A stretch of 64,000 nt of DNA from contig SXHN01000031.1 of the NCBI GenBank assembly GCA_005773635.1, positions 1-64,000 of the forward strand. The letters run 5' to 3'. A program made the translations under genes and the position numbers. A model generated the notes under the pieces. It was not told where the DNA came from. It saw only the letters and a list, made by a program, of their open reading frames with translations, and made no database searches. The stretch comes from Actinomycetota bacterium. GTDB taxonomy: Bacteria > Actinomycetota > Acidimicrobiia > IMCC26256 > PALSA-610. This document shows positions 17,023 through 28,214 of this stretch, in pieces (positions within the stretch are counted from its first letter, which is position 1; every line of letters begins with the position of its first letter).

Positions 17023-17628
17023 ATGGACAACATCGGACTCGGCAATCTGTTCGAAAACAATCGATCGTGGGCGGCTGCGCTCACTGACAGCGACCCCGAT
17101 TTCTTTACTCGCCTCGCTGAACAACAGCAACCCAAATACCTATGGATCGGTTGTGCCGATTCGCGCGTGCCCGCGAACGAGATCGTTGGCCTTGCTCCGG
17201 GCGGCGTGTTCGTACACAGGAACATCGCGAACGTAGTCGTGCATTCTGATCTCAATTGCTTGTCGGTGATTCAGTATGCAGTGGACGTGCTTCGCGTCGA
17301 ACACATCATTGTCACGGGTCACTACAGCTGCGGAGGCGTAGCCGCTGCTATCGACGGCGGCCGACACGGCCTCATCGACAATTGGCTGCGCCACATTCAA
17401 GACGTTGCCGAACAACATCGTGACGAACTCGATGAAATTACCGACCCTGCGCAACGCGTCAACAAAATGTGCGAACTCAATGTGATCGCGCAAGTAAACA
17501 ACGTTGCCCGCACAACCGTCGTGCAAGACGCCTGGGATAAAGGGCAGGAAATCGCATTGCACGGTTGGATCTACGACCTCCGCGACGGCCTATTGCGCGA
17601 TCTCAACGTCACGACGACTGGCGAATGA
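17023..17628 (+). CDS. can: beta-class carbonic anhydrase
   Basis: Zinc enzyme interconverting CO2 and bicarbonate, 201 residues. The zinc and catalytic residues appear in CADSRVPANEIVG and in HYSCGGVAAA (His and second Cys). The family motif VHRNIANVV follows the first site. It overlaps the dus gene by the ATGA at 17625-17628. Likely role is bicarbonate supply for the carboxylases, including the acyl-CoA carboxylase in this window (inference). Confidence 0.95.
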   Translation: MDNIGLGNLFENNRSWAAALTDSDPDFFTRLAEQQQPKYLWIGCADSRVPANEIVGLAPGGVFVHRNIANVVVHSDLNCLSVIQYAVDVLRVEHIIVTGHYSCGGVAAAIDGGRHGLIDNWLRHIQDVAEQHRDELDEITDPAQRVNKMCELNVIAQVNNVARTTVVQDAWDKGQEIALHGWIYDLRDGLLRDLNVTTTGE

Positions 17629-18773
17629 CAAACGCGCCAATGACATCTCATCGTGCGCTCCGCCTTGGGTCGATCACGGTCGACCCTCCCGTCGTGCTGG
17701 CACCGATGGCTGGAGTTACGAATCGAGCATTCCGCAACTTGTGCCGTCGCTTCGGCGGGGCATTGCTGGTGGGCGAGATGGTGAACGCGCGAGGTTTAGT
17801 GGAAGGTTCCAAGCGCAGCTTCGAGCTCGCCGCTTTCGATGCGGACGAATCGACGCGCAGCTTGCAGCTTTACGGCACCGACCCCCAAACGATCGGCGAG
17901 GCGGTCAAAATCGTTGCAGATCGCGGCGCTGATCACGTTGATTTGAATTTCGGTTGCCCGGTACGCAAGGTGACACGCCACGGTGGCGGCGCGGCAGTGC
18001 CAGCGCGACCTCGACTCCTGGCCGCAATCGTCGCCGCGGCGGTAAAAGCCGGCGAACCATTTGGCGTTCCAATCACGATCAAAATGCGCATGGGAATCGA
18101 CGACGAGCGCATGACCTTTCTCACCGCAGGGCGCGCTGCAGCAGACGAGGGAGCAGCCTGGGTGGCGTTGCATTCGCGCACAGCCGAGCAGTACTACTCG
18201 GGCCAAGCACGTTGGGACGGCATCGCTGAACTAGTTGCCGCGCTGCCGCATACCCCTGTCCTCGGCAACGGCGACATCTGGTCGGCCGCCGACGCGTTAC
18301 GAATGCAAGCCGAAACTGGGTGCGCCGGCGTCGTGGTAGGCCGCGGTTGTTTGGGGCGACCGTGGTTCTTCGGAGATTTACAAGCCGCGTATGCAGGCCT
18401 GGATCGCCCAGCCCCGCCGACGGTTGGGCAGGTTGCAACACTTATCGTGGACCACGCCAACATGCTCGCCGAACACCAAAGCCCGTTCCACGCGATCCTC
18501 GCGATTCGCAAACACATAGGTTGGTACTTCACCGGCTATCCAGTTGGTGGAGCTGCTCGGCGCCGCCTGGTGGAGTCGGCGACAATCGACGAACTCATCG
18601 AACGCCTCGCCGAACTCGATGGCGCGATCACGCTCCCTGACCAAGAAGTTGATCGGCCGCGGGGCAACAGCCGAGGACCCCACTCGATCACGCTCCCCTA
18701 CGGATGGCTCTCGGCCGATGCCGACAGTCCACCTGAACACGAAGATGCAGATATGGCGTTGTCCGGTGGTTGA
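17625..18773 (+). CDS. dusB: tRNA-dihydrouridine synthase (DusB-like)
   Basis: FMN and NADPH dependent reduction of uridine in the tRNA D-loop. The 382-residue product has the FMN-barrel start VVLAPMAGVTNRAFRNLC, the catalytic cysteine in LNFGCPVRKVTRHGGG, KMRMGIDDE and the phosphate site VVVGRGCLGRPWFF. ATG 17625 overlaps the carbonic anhydrase stop. The C-terminal 60 residues are the helical tRNA-binding part. It runs into maf with an overlap. Confidence 0.92.
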   Translation: MTNAPMTSHRALRLGSITVDPPVVLAPMAGVTNRAFRNLCRRFGGALLVGEMVNARGLVEGSKRSFELAAFDADESTRSLQLYGTDPQTIGEAVKIVADRGADHVDLNFGCPVRKVTRHGGGAAVPARPRLLAAIVAAAVKAGEPFGVPITIKMRMGIDDERMTFLTAGRAAADEGAAWVALHSRTAEQYYSGQARWDGIAELVAALPHTPVLGNGDIWSAADALRMQAETGCAGVVVGRGCLGRPWFFGDLQAAYAGLDRPAPPTVGQVATLIVDHANMLAEHQSPFHAILAIRKHIGWYFTGYPVGGAARRRLVESATIDELIERLAELDGAITLPDQEVDRPRGNSRGPHSITLPYGWLSADADSPPEHEDADMALSGG

Positions 18774-19365
18774 AGCTGATCTGCGCCTTGTCTTGGCCTC
18801 GGCGTCGCCGCGACGAGCTGACCTATTGACTTCGATGGGCTTGATGTATTCGATCGAGATCAGCGATGTCGACGAAACACAGCACCCCAACGAACAGCCA
18901 GAACAATACGTACAGCGACTCGCAATCGCAAAGGCGAGGGCGGTCGGATCGTTACAACACTGCGAGCACACGGTCGTGGTCGGAGCAGATACCTGCGTGG
19001 TGCGAGATTCCGACATCCTCGGCAAGCCGCGCAATGCCGATGACGCTCGCTCGATGTTGCAATCGTTGTCGGGTCGCAGTCATGCCGTGCACACCGGCGT
19101 TGCGATCACGTACCTCGATCGCATGGCTAGCGCAGTCGAAGCAACGACGGTTACCTTCAACGTCGTATCGAATGCGACCATTGATTGGTACATCTCAACG
19201 GGCGAAGCGTTTGACAAAGCGGGCAGCTACGGCATGCAAGCATACGGAGGCGTTTTCGTGGAACGCATCGATGGAAGCCCGAGCAACGTGATCGGGCTTC
19301 CTGTACATGTCGTGCCACGGCTAGCGACCGAGATCGGCATCGACCTCACCATCTTTCGCAACTAA
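18745..19365 (+). CDS. maf: Maf-family nucleotide pyrophosphatase
   Basis: House-cleaning nucleoside triphosphate pyrophosphatase acting on non-canonical or dTTP/UTP/CTP-type nucleotides. The family signature LVLASASPRRADLL lies at the N-terminus, followed by VVGADTCVV and the SGRSHAVHTGV segment. The start is ambiguous: ATG 18745 (206 residues, 29-nt overlap with dus) or GTG 18766 (199 residues, 8-nt overlap); neither has a clear ribosome site. It is convergent with the PhyH gene 10 bp away. Confidence 0.93.
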   Translation: MQIWRCPVVEADLRLVLASASPRRADLLTSMGLMYSIEISDVDETQHPNEQPEQYVQRLAIAKARAVGSLQHCEHTVVVGADTCVVRDSDILGKPRNADDARSMLQSLSGRSHAVHTGVAITYLDRMASAVEATTVTFNVVSNATIDWYISTGEAFDKAGSYGMQAYGGVFVERIDGSPSNVIGLPVHVVPRLATEIGIDLTIFRN

Positions 19366-19375
19366 TCAGAAATAG

Positions 19376-20263
19376 CTAATCGTATTTGTACGCGGTCTGC
19401 GCCATCCGGTCTCCAAAGACAACCTCGCCCGGGCTCTTGCCATCGACATGACCCATGATTGATTTGTACAGGCGATAACCAAGGAGTTCAAGCAGACGGT
19501 CGCTGAACGTCGCAGCCGTCTCAACCGGAATGCCGAAGTACGGATTCTGCTGTTGGCGCACGAAGCCCGGGCAGTACTGCACGTTCACGCCACAACGCCA
19601 CTCCGATGGAGTGTTGTTCGCTCCCCCACCATGCCAGAGACTCCCGTGGAAAATCATGACCGAACCCGCGGGCATTTCGAGATACTGCACGTTGTCGATC
19701 CCCGACCAATCGGTTGCTCGTCTCGGGAATTTCGACCAAAGATGAGACCCGGGCACGAAGCGCGTTCCTCCGTTTACAGCAGTGAAATCAGTAAGCGCCC
19801 ACATACTCGTTGCCATCATCGCAGCGTGTGGGCGTTGCAAATGCCTGGACATCACGATGTCGTCGCCATGTGGTGGCTGATCGATTTCGCCGGGGCCGAT
19901 ATCAATCGCTGTCATTCCCGAGAGAAGACACTCGCGATCGAGCAGGCCTTCGACTATCGGCAGGACGTTGGGATGGGTAGGCATCGCCTGAAACACGGCG
20001 CCTTTCGCAAGCAAGTTGTACATCCTCTTCGTCGCGATGCCCTCGGCCGCGGTTGCCTTGGGTTGAATAAGAAGTTCGTCTTCGAGACGACGAATCGCAT
20101 CGCGCAATTCAATGACGAGGTCAGGTTCAATGGTATCGACAACAACGGTGTAGCCGTCGCGCCGGATCCGGTCGAGGTGGTCAGCAAGTTCGGGGTCTGT
20201 CAGCGTCACGAACCGAGACCGTAGCGGCGGGAGTGCGAAGATGTACAGGTGTTGCAACGTCAT
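19376..20263 (-). CDS. phytanoyl-CoA dioxygenase family protein (PhyH)
   Basis: Fe(II)/2-oxoglutarate oxygenase, 295 residues. The iron-binding HxD is in QPPHGDDIV and the distal His in SVMIFHGSLWHGGGANNT. ATG 20263 begins MTLQHLYIF; a GATTAT -10-like box lies 7 nt before it, suggesting a near-leaderless message. The start overlaps by 15 bp the start of the divergent GNAT gene. Substrate unknown; members hydroxylate lipids, ectoine-like compounds or secondary metabolites. Confidence 0.85.
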   Translation of the reverse strand: MTLQHLYIFALPPLRSRFVTLTDPELADHLDRIRRDGYTVVVDTIEPDLVIELRDAIRRLEDELLIQPKATAAEGIATKRMYNLLAKGAVFQAMPTHPNVLPIVEGLLDRECLLSGMTAIDIGPGEIDQPPHGDDIVMSRHLQRPHAAMMATSMWALTDFTAVNGGTRFVPGSHLWSKFPRRATDWSGIDNVQYLEMPAGSVMIFHGSLWHGGGANNTPSEWRCGVNVQYCPGFVRQQQNPYFGIPVETAATFSDRLLELLGYRLYKSIMGHVDGKSPGEVVFGDRMAQTAYKYD

Positions 20264-20956
20264 CCACTCGATAATCCTGTGTGGAACGCGCTCGAAACCA
20301 GCCACGCGCAGTTCGCTCGCGTTCATGGAACGGCGAGGGCGTACCTCGACCCGGTTTCACCGTTTATGGGCGCAAAAGCTCTCGACCGGCAAGGTTGGGC
20401 CGACCTTGCTGAGCTCGATAATTCCGCGCGGCTGATCCGGACAGAAATCACAGAGATCCCCAGCGGTGCAGACGTCGTCTTTCGCGCTGGGTTGCGGCAA
20501 ATGATCGCTCCAATTTTCAATTCATTTGCGCAACCGCATCCAACTCGCCCCCTCAACGATCGCGACATTCCGGCGATGCTCGATCTGACGGCTCGTACCA
20601 AGCCAGGTCCGTTTCGCGAACGAACCATTGATCTCGGTGGATACATCGGCATCTTCATGCCAACGCCCGATGGCTGCGAGCAGCTCATGGCGATGGCTGG
20701 CCGCCGCATGCAGGTATCAGAATTTTGCGAAATCAGTGCGGTGTGTACAGATCCAACATTCATTCGCCGGGGCGCGGCGGCTCAATTGACCCGGCTCGTA
20801 GCTGCCGAGATTCAGCGTGAAGGCAAAACCGCGTTTCTCCACGTCAGCGATGAGAATCCCTCGGGCGGGCTGCTCTACGAATCGATGGGTTTCGCGCTGA
20901 GAGCTCGGCTGGAAGTCGCTGCTGTGGTTTTCCGCAACAATTCGTCACACTCGTAG
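20249..20956 (+). CDS. GNAT-family N-acetyltransferase
   Basis: A 235-residue protein with a C-terminal acetyl-CoA-binding fold: EFCEISAVCTDPTFIRRGAAAQLTRLV (beta4 and the acetyl-CoA loop, here RRGAA) and FLHVSDENPSGGLLYESMGF. The first 90 residues look like a second, degenerate half. GTG 20249 is used; it overlaps the divergent phyH start, and no ribosome site is visible. The acceptor is unknown. Confidence 0.78.
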   Translation: MLQRHPLDNPVWNALETSHAQFARVHGTARAYLDPVSPFMGAKALDRQGWADLAELDNSARLIRTEITEIPSGADVVFRAGLRQMIAPIFNSFAQPHPTRPLNDRDIPAMLDLTARTKPGPFRERTIDLGGYIGIFMPTPDGCEQLMAMAGRRMQVSEFCEISAVCTDPTFIRRGAAAQLTRLVAAEIQREGKTAFLHVSDENPSGGLLYESMGFALRARLEVAAVVFRNNSSHS

Positions 20957-22429
<1,473 letters not shown>

Positions 22430-22438
22430 ACCAGCATC

Positions 22439-23548
22439 ATGCTTGCTCTGCACTGGTTCCTGCCGACTGGTGGAGACTCGCGCGACGTGTTGCCGAGCGA
22501 TCCCGCTGCAGTGCGGCGCGCCCCATCGTTGCAGTATCTAGCGCAAATCGCTACTGCGTGCGACGCACTCGGATTCGACGGCATGCTTACCCCTTGCGGG
22601 ACCGGCTGTGAGGATGCGTGGCTAGCAACTGCGGCATTGATTCCTCTCACGCAACGAGTGAAGTTTCTCGTCGCGTTTCGTCCCGCGCTGTTGTCGCCCA
22701 CGCTCGCGGCGCAAATGGCATCGACGTACCAACGGCTCTCGGGCGGGCGTCTCCTCATCAACATCGTCACTGGCGCCGAACAAGCCGAACTGGAACGCTT
22801 CGGAGTTTTTGAAGACAAAGAAACTCGCTACGACCGCACTGGCGAATTTCTCCAAGTGATGCGCGGAGCGTGGTGTGATTCGCCGTTCGATTTCGATGGG
22901 ACGCACATCAACGTCCGCTCGGCCACGACCCGCGTGATACCGAACCCGATCCCTCCGGTGTACTTCGGCGGCGCGTCCGATGCGGCCGAGCGCATCGCAG
23001 CCCAACACGTCGATGTATATCTCGCCTGGGGCGAAACACCGGACATGGTGAGTGAACGGATTGCCCGCATGCGCAAACTCGCGTCGGGATACGGGCGCGA
23101 GCTCCGATTCGGCATTCGCTTCCATGTCATCGCGCGCGAGTGCGCCGCCGACGCTTGGGCCGTCGCCGATGCACTGCTCGCGGGCATGTCTGTCGAATCG
23201 ATTGCTGCCGCCCAAGCCGACTTTCAAACCACCGCGTCGGTTGGACAACAGCGAATGGCCGCGCTCCATGGGGGTCGCACCGACAATCTCGAGATCTATC
23301 CAAACATTTGGGCGGGAATCGGCTTGGTGCGAGGTGGCGTGGGCACCGCCATCGTGGGTTCGTACGAACAAATAGCCGATCGCATCGCTGAGTATCACTC
23401 ACTCGGATTCGACGAGTTCATCCTGTCGGGATATCCACACCTTGAGGAGGCCTACTGGTTCGGTGAAGGTGTCATGCCAGTGTTGCGCGATCGCGGCCTT
23501 ATCCCGCCGTTAGATGGTGCAACTGCGCCAATCTTTTCTTTTCGATAA
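22439..23548 (+). CDS. ssuD: FMNH2-dependent alkanesulfonate monooxygenase (SsuD-like)
   Basis: Luciferase-like flavin monooxygenase that releases sulfite from alkanesulfonates, 369 residues. It begins LHWFLPTGGDSRDV and has TALIPLT, VAFRPALLSPTLAAQMASTYQRLSGGR split over the barrel, VTGAEQAELERFG, PPVYFGGASDAA and YLAWGETP, all typical of SsuD. The start is 10 bp after guaB1. No ssuE reductase or ssuABC transporter lies nearby, so the flavin partner must be elsewhere. Confidence 0.9.
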   Translation: MLALHWFLPTGGDSRDVLPSDPAAVRRAPSLQYLAQIATACDALGFDGMLTPCGTGCEDAWLATAALIPLTQRVKFLVAFRPALLSPTLAAQMASTYQRLSGGRLLINIVTGAEQAELERFGVFEDKETRYDRTGEFLQVMRGAWCDSPFDFDGTHINVRSATTRVIPNPIPPVYFGGASDAAERIAAQHVDVYLAWGETPDMVSERIARMRKLASGYGRELRFGIRFHVIARECAADAWAVADALLAGMSVESIAAAQADFQTTASVGQQRMAALHGGRTDNLEIYPNIWAGIGLVRGGVGTAIVGSYEQIADRIAEYHSLGFDEFILSGYPHLEEAYWFGEGVMPVLRDRGLIPPLDGATAPIFSFR

Positions 23549-23555
23549 CGCTGCA

Positions 23556-24269
23556 ATGAGCAAGCGCCTCGGGCTGCTGATGGTCGGTCATATCGACCCA
23601 AAGAGCCAGCACATCGCGGGCGACTATCCGGACCTCTTTGCTGTGTTGCTGCGCGACCATAATCTCGACCTCATTCGCTACGACCTCGACCGCGGCGCGT
23701 TTCCCGATCGGGTCGACGAATGCGATGGGTGGATCTGTTCGCCTAGTCGCTCCTCGGTCTACGACGACGAACCGTGGATCGCCGACGCAGAATCACTGCA
23801 CCGAGAGTTCATCGCTCGCGAAATCCCTTACGTAGGCGTATGTTTTGGCCATCAACTCCTCGCTCAAGCATTAGGCACCGCGGTGGAGCGCGCCACCGAT
23901 GGATGGGGAGTCGGAGTCCAGAGCTACGAAATCGCGACGCCGCAATGCTGGATGGGAGCGGCCCCGCCATCGAGATTTTCGTTGCTCGCAAGCCACCAGG
24001 ATCAAGTGACCGCATTACCCAACGACGCCGAGCTGTTGTTCACGTCGAGCTCGGGCTATTGCCCAATTGCAGGCATGACTGTGGGTAACAGGGCTTGGAC
24101 CATTCAGCCGCACCCGGAGTTCATCGCTCCCCTCGCCGATCATCTCCTTGCCGGGAGAATGGAACTCATCGGTGCAGACAAGGTGTTACATGCCCGCGAA
24201 TCACTCACCCAGCCGCTCGACCAGCCGTTGGTGGCGCAATGGATCGCGAACTTTTTCAGAGATGTCTAG
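23556..24269 (+). CDS. class I glutamine amidotransferase-like protein
   Basis: A 237-residue GATase1 domain protein. The nucleophile elbow is YVGVCFGHQLLAQALG and the His-Glu pair is in IQPHPEF. It resembles stand-alone GMP synthase-like amidotransferases, which act on gamma-glutamyl amines or donate ammonia. ATG 23556 lies 8 bp after ssuD. No synthetase partner is next to it. Confidence 0.85.
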   Translation: MSKRLGLLMVGHIDPKSQHIAGDYPDLFAVLLRDHNLDLIRYDLDRGAFPDRVDECDGWICSPSRSSVYDDEPWIADAESLHREFIAREIPYVGVCFGHQLLAQALGTAVERATDGWGVGVQSYEIATPQCWMGAAPPSRFSLLASHQDQVTALPNDAELLFTSSSGYCPIAGMTVGNRAWTIQPHPEFIAPLADHLLAGRMELIGADKVLHARESLTQPLDQPLVAQWIANFFRDV

Positions 24270-24286
24270 GGCCGTTGCGCGCTGAT

Positions 24287-24769
24287 CTAGGCCGTCCAGG
24301 TCAACAACTCGCCGGCCCCGCCAAGCAGCATCGTGCCAGGAAACACGCGCAAATGCCAAGGCGTCAGCCGCAACGCCGCAAAAGTAGGTGTGATCGGGCC
24401 GTTTGCCCACGGTGGGATGATTGACGGGTCGTAGCCAACTGGTGCCGGGCCGAATTTGAACAAGTCCCAAACTCTTTGTTTGGTTGGGTCGTCGGTGCGC
24501 CATTCTGCTGCGCATTCCGCGATACATGTGTCGTGATTCGACGCCCAGTAGTTGAGCGACACGTTGGGGCTGTGCGCGATGTGGGCCAACTTGAGCGGCG
24601 TCGGGCCTGTCGCAACCCACCCGACAAGCTCGTCGCCATCCCATTCCCAAATCGGATGCAACACTCGGGAACGAGGGCGATTGTTCGTGTCGACGGTAGC
24701 GACGGAGCACCACACAATCTCGTGGGCCATCTTCTGAAACGCGGCGGCGGTGGCTTGATATTCACTCAT
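24287..24769 (-). CDS. pyridoxamine 5'-phosphate oxidase-family flavin protein
   Basis: A 160-residue split-barrel flavin-binding protein. VWCSVATVDTNNRPRSRVLHPIWEW is the usual first beta-hairpin pair of the family (residues about 20-44), and the WASNHDTCIAECAAEW segment follows. Such proteins bind FMN, F420 or heme; which one cannot be decided here. ATG 24769 is chosen over an upstream alternative at 24787. It is convergent with the amidotransferase gene. Confidence 0.82.
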   Translation of the reverse strand: MSEYQATAAAFQKMAHEIVWCSVATVDTNNRPRSRVLHPIWEWDGDELVGWVATGPTPLKLAHIAHSPNVSLNYWASNHDTCIAECAAEWRTDDPTKQRVWDLFKFGPAPVGYDPSIIPPWANGPITPTFAALRLTPWHLRVFPGTMLLGGAGELLTWTA

Positions 24770-24806
24770 GGGCACAGCATCGCACAAAACGACTCCGCAA
24801 CCGTCG

Positions 24807-26012
24807 TCATGCGCGCGGGTAGATGCCTTTGCTACCGCTCACGCACCGTGCGATTATGCAGACCAATAGCAACGCGCCAGCAGCGCCCGTGCCAAACAGC
24901 TCGACCCCGAGAATTGCGCACGCGAACGGCGCCTTCGATGCAGCCGCGAACACCGCAACGAAACCCATCGCAGCGAGCACCTCCGAATCGAGATTCAGCG
25001 GGCCTGCGAACGCGGCACCCAGTGTCGCACCAATGACGAGCATCGGCGTGACTTCGCCGGCCCGAAAACCACTCCCGGCAGTAATCGCGGTGACAATAAT
25101 TTTCAGTAACCATGCGCCCGATGCCACGGAACCGCCGAGCAAGGCTGCATTGGCTAGCGGAAGCGACAGTCCTAGATATTGTCGGCCGAAGATGAGCGCA
25201 AACAGCACGATCCATATTCCGCCGGTAGCCGTCGCAAGCGCGGGACGATCCATTCGCACGCACAGCCAGGCAATCGCGTCGCGCAGCCGGACGTACAGCG
25301 CTGCGGCGAGACCAAAGACGACCGCGGCAATAATCAACTTGCCGGCGTTGAACACCGAAGCCGACAGACGGATAGCCGGGTGAGTTGCGTGCCGGTATCC
25401 GAACCCGCCGACGACAGCCTGTGCAACAAACGCCCCAATCGCTGACGGCACGAGTGCCCTGTAGCCCGGACCCCTACGACCCGGTTCTTCGACTGCAAAC
25501 ACCATCCCCGCCAACGGCGTTCCAAGAACCGTCGCGAACACGGCACTGGTGGCCGATGCGAGCAACATCTGACGCTCGCGGAGCGTGCAACGAAGTCGTC
25601 GGGCGGCCGCGTCGGTCAGCGCGGCCGAGATTTGCATCCCAGAAGCTATGCGGCCGCCGCTGCCTCCGAAAAGATGCGTCACCCACGTGCTGGCGTACGA
25701 ATACCAAGCAAGCGTGAGCGGTATACCTTTGGTTCCATCTCGACGTGACTGCGCCACCGTCGCGCTCCCCAATTGCACGCTTGGTTCGCTGCCCTGATAC
25801 GCACGACCGATCGCAAATCCGGCTACCGGCAAGAGAAACAGCAACCAATCGTTGTGGGTTCGCGTAGAAGTCACGTGATCAAGAACCCAAAGCAGGGTGT
25901 ACACCGCGGTACTGCCGATCGCTCCGCTCACAGCGCTAAATACGAGCATCCGCAACCCCAATACGAGCGGGCTGCGGGTGGGGAAGGCCGATGATTCCCC
26001 GCTGAGTTGCAT
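24807..26012 (-). CDS. ClC-family chloride channel/transporter
   Basis: Integral membrane protein of 401 residues with about 10-12 hydrophobic helices. ClC selectivity elements appear in variant form: FGGSGGRIASGMQI for GSGIP, GREGP-like GTPLAGMVFAVEE with the gating or proton Glu pair, and GSGFRAGEVTPM for GxFxP. The C-terminal CBS domains found in many ClCs are absent. ATG 26012 follows GGAG closely; GTG 26021 is an alternative. Confidence 0.87.
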   Translation of the reverse strand: MQLSGESSAFPTRSPLVLGLRMLVFSAVSGAIGSTAVYTLLWVLDHVTSTRTHNDWLLFLLPVAGFAIGRAYQGSEPSVQLGSATVAQSRRDGTKGIPLTLAWYSYASTWVTHLFGGSGGRIASGMQISAALTDAAARRLRCTLRERQMLLASATSAVFATVLGTPLAGMVFAVEEPGRRGPGYRALVPSAIGAFVAQAVVGGFGYRHATHPAIRLSASVFNAGKLIIAAVVFGLAAALYVRLRDAIAWLCVRMDRPALATATGGIWIVLFALIFGRQYLGLSLPLANAALLGGSVASGAWLLKIIVTAITAGSGFRAGEVTPMLVIGATLGAAFAGPLNLDSEVLAAMGFVAVFAAASKAPFACAILGVELFGTGAAGALLLVCIIARCVSGSKGIYPRA

Positions 26013-26095
26013 ACGCTCCACGCTAGAGGGTGACCACCGGCCGACCTCACTACGATGCGACCACCATCAACAACAATTTCGGAGCAGATCACATC

Positions 26096-27358
26096 ATGAG
26101 CCACCTAGGTTTCGGAGCATTTCTCGCGCCCCACCACCCGGTGGGCGAGAACTTCACGCACATGCTGCAACGCGATCTTGCCTTCGGTGAGCATCTCGAT
26201 CGCCTCGGTTTCGACGAGATCTGGTGTGGGGAACACCATTCCACAGGCTGGGAAGTGATTGCGTCTCCTGAACTCTTCCTCGCGGCCCTCGCAGAACGTA
26301 CGCATCGCATCAAACTCGGCACGGGCGTTATCTCCTTGCCGTATCACAACCCGTTCATGGTCGCCCAGCGGCTGGTGCAACTCGATCATCAATCACGCGG
26401 CCGTTTGCTCTTTGGCAGCGGCCCAGGCGCACTCCCGAGCGACGCGAAAATGATGCGCCTCGACCCGATGCGTCAACGCGCAATGCAAGACGAAGCACTT
26501 GGTGTCATCATTCGACTTCTCAATGGCGAGACCGTCACCCACGAATCGGATTGGTTCACACTCGACGAAGCAGAACTTCAGATCATGCCGTTCCAAGAAC
26601 GCATCCCCATGACGGTTGCTTCTTCGATATCGCCGAGTGGCATGAAACTCGCGGGAAAGTACGGCATCGGCGCACTTTCGATTGCGTCGAATTCATCGGA
26701 AGGTTTGCTCGCACTCCCAACCCAGTGGTCGTTCGCGGAAGCTGCGGCCGCCGAACATGGCCAAACGGTTTCACGCGACGATTGGCGCGTGCTCATGGCC
26801 TTTCATCTTGCCGAGACCAAAGAACAGGCCCGCAACGAAGCTGTCGACGGCATGCAACGTTGGAACAATGAATACAACTACAAGGTGCTCGGTCGTCCTG
26901 ATGCAAAGTTCACCGAAGACAAGTGGGCATTGCTCGATCGAGCGTCTTCGAGCGGCACATCCGGCGCCGGCTCAGCGATCGTTGGCACGCCCGACGAAAT
27001 GATTGCGGCGATTGAATCATTGCAAGAACTGACGGGGGGGTTTGGCACCATGATCGGGTTCGTGCACGACTGGGTGAACCCTGAAGCGAACCATCGCAGC
27101 TGGGAACTGTTCGCCCGCTACGTCATGCCGCATTTCCAAGGCCAACTGCGCACCTTGCACAAATCGGCGGAGCGAGTATCGGCCAACAAAGCCGAGCTCA
27201 TGGCCGGTGCAGGCGCGGCGATCTTCGCACAAATCCAAGGCGACGAACGCGCAGCTGCTGCGTTTGCTGTCACGATTGCTAACGCCTCGGCACAGGCCGG
27301 GCCCGGATCGTCGGCAGCAGCAGGAGCTGCGATGCAAGCCGCCGAATCCGACGAATAG
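26096..27358 (+). CDS. LLM-class flavin-dependent oxidoreductase
   Basis: Bacterial luciferase-like TIM-barrel oxidoreductase of 420 residues. It begins MSHLGFGAFLAPHHPVGENF and has EIWCGEHHSTGWE, IKLGTGVISLPYHNPFMVAQRLVQLD and LFGSGPGALPSDA, typical of long-chain limonene or alkanal monooxygenase-like proteins. ATG 26096 is preceded by GGAG. The tail beyond residue 350 is Ala-rich and probably helical. It ends directly next to the convergent hydrolase gene with no gap. Confidence 0.88.
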   Translation: MSHLGFGAFLAPHHPVGENFTHMLQRDLAFGEHLDRLGFDEIWCGEHHSTGWEVIASPELFLAALAERTHRIKLGTGVISLPYHNPFMVAQRLVQLDHQSRGRLLFGSGPGALPSDAKMMRLDPMRQRAMQDEALGVIIRLLNGETVTHESDWFTLDEAELQIMPFQERIPMTVASSISPSGMKLAGKYGIGALSIASNSSEGLLALPTQWSFAEAAAAEHGQTVSRDDWRVLMAFHLAETKEQARNEAVDGMQRWNNEYNYKVLGRPDAKFTEDKWALLDRASSSGTSGAGSAIVGTPDEMIAAIESLQELTGGFGTMIGFVHDWVNPEANHRSWELFARYVMPHFQGQLRTLHKSAERVSANKAELMAGAGAAIFAQIQGDERAAAAFAVTIANASAQAGPGSSAAAGAAMQAAESDE

Positions 27359-28069
27359 TCACCCGTTCGCCAACGCGCATTCTTCAATACAAGAGATGGC
27401 ATCGTCGAGCAACGCGGCGAAGCGTTGTGGCTGCTCAAGGCTTACGTAGTGGCCACAGTCGTCGACAACCTGCGCCCCACGATTCCGCAGAGATGTCCAG
27501 TCTGCGTTCGCCGCGGCGCTGGGCGTGTGATCCTGATCGCCGTTGATACTGATGATGGTGCCGCGCCAGGTTCGTGCGAAATCGGTGAAGTCGTCTCGGT
27601 TATGAAAGGCAAAGATACCGTCGACGAGATCGTCGGCACTCTGCGCAAGAGCAAGTTCGCGTGCCGCGTCGACCGCTGCATCGTCGGCGTTGCGCCCAAA
27701 TATTGGTCGCCAATACTTGTCCCATGCCGCGGCAACCCCATGGGTACGTATATACCTCACTGCTTCGTCTCGAAAAGCCGGTTCGGGCCGCACGCCAGCT
27801 TTGGCGCCAATGAGGACCACACCCAGCACTTGAACGGGAGCGGCCCTTGCCACTTCGAGAGCGCATAATCCACCGACCGAACACCCAATGATGATCAATG
27901 ACCCATCGTGAGCGGCGTCAAGCACACCGGATGACCAGTCGCGCAGGGAACTTCCGAATAGGTAGAGCGTCGGCGCAATTGCGCGGCCTTCGTAGCGTTC
28001 TATTTGGGCCGCCCACATTCGGCCGTCGAGCGGCAGCGCGTGAAGAAAAACGATCTGCGGCGAAGTCAT
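27359..28069 (-). CDS. alpha/beta-fold hydrolase
   Basis: A 236-residue hydrolase. It starts IVFLHALPLDGRMW (oxyanion strand), has nucleophile Ser in IIGCSVGGLCALE, acid Asp near INGDQDHTPSAAANA and catalytic His in CGHYVSLEQP. The frame remains open upstream, but ATG 28069 fits the fold. The substrate cannot be told; the HALPLDGRMW start is common among esterase and enol-lactonase-like members. Confidence 0.86.
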   Translation of the reverse strand: MTSPQIVFLHALPLDGRMWAAQIERYEGRAIAPTLYLFGSSLRDWSSGVLDAAHDGSLIIIGCSVGGLCALEVARAAPVQVLGVVLIGAKAGVRPEPAFRDEAVRYIRTHGVAAAWDKYWRPIFGRNADDAAVDAARELALAQSADDLVDGIFAFHNRDDFTDFARTWRGTIISINGDQDHTPSAAANADWTSLRNRGAQVVDDCGHYVSLEQPQRFAALLDDAISCIEECALANG

Positions 28070-28214
28070 GGCCTCATTCTTGCGTCCATGCATATCGCAG
28101 AGGCGCATCCTTGGCACATGTTGCCTGCCGATGCGGTCCCGCGGGGCCGCGGAACCCGCCGGCGAGACCCGAAATCGAGCGCTTCCGCGGCGCAGCGTCG
28201 CGTACGCTCGCAAG

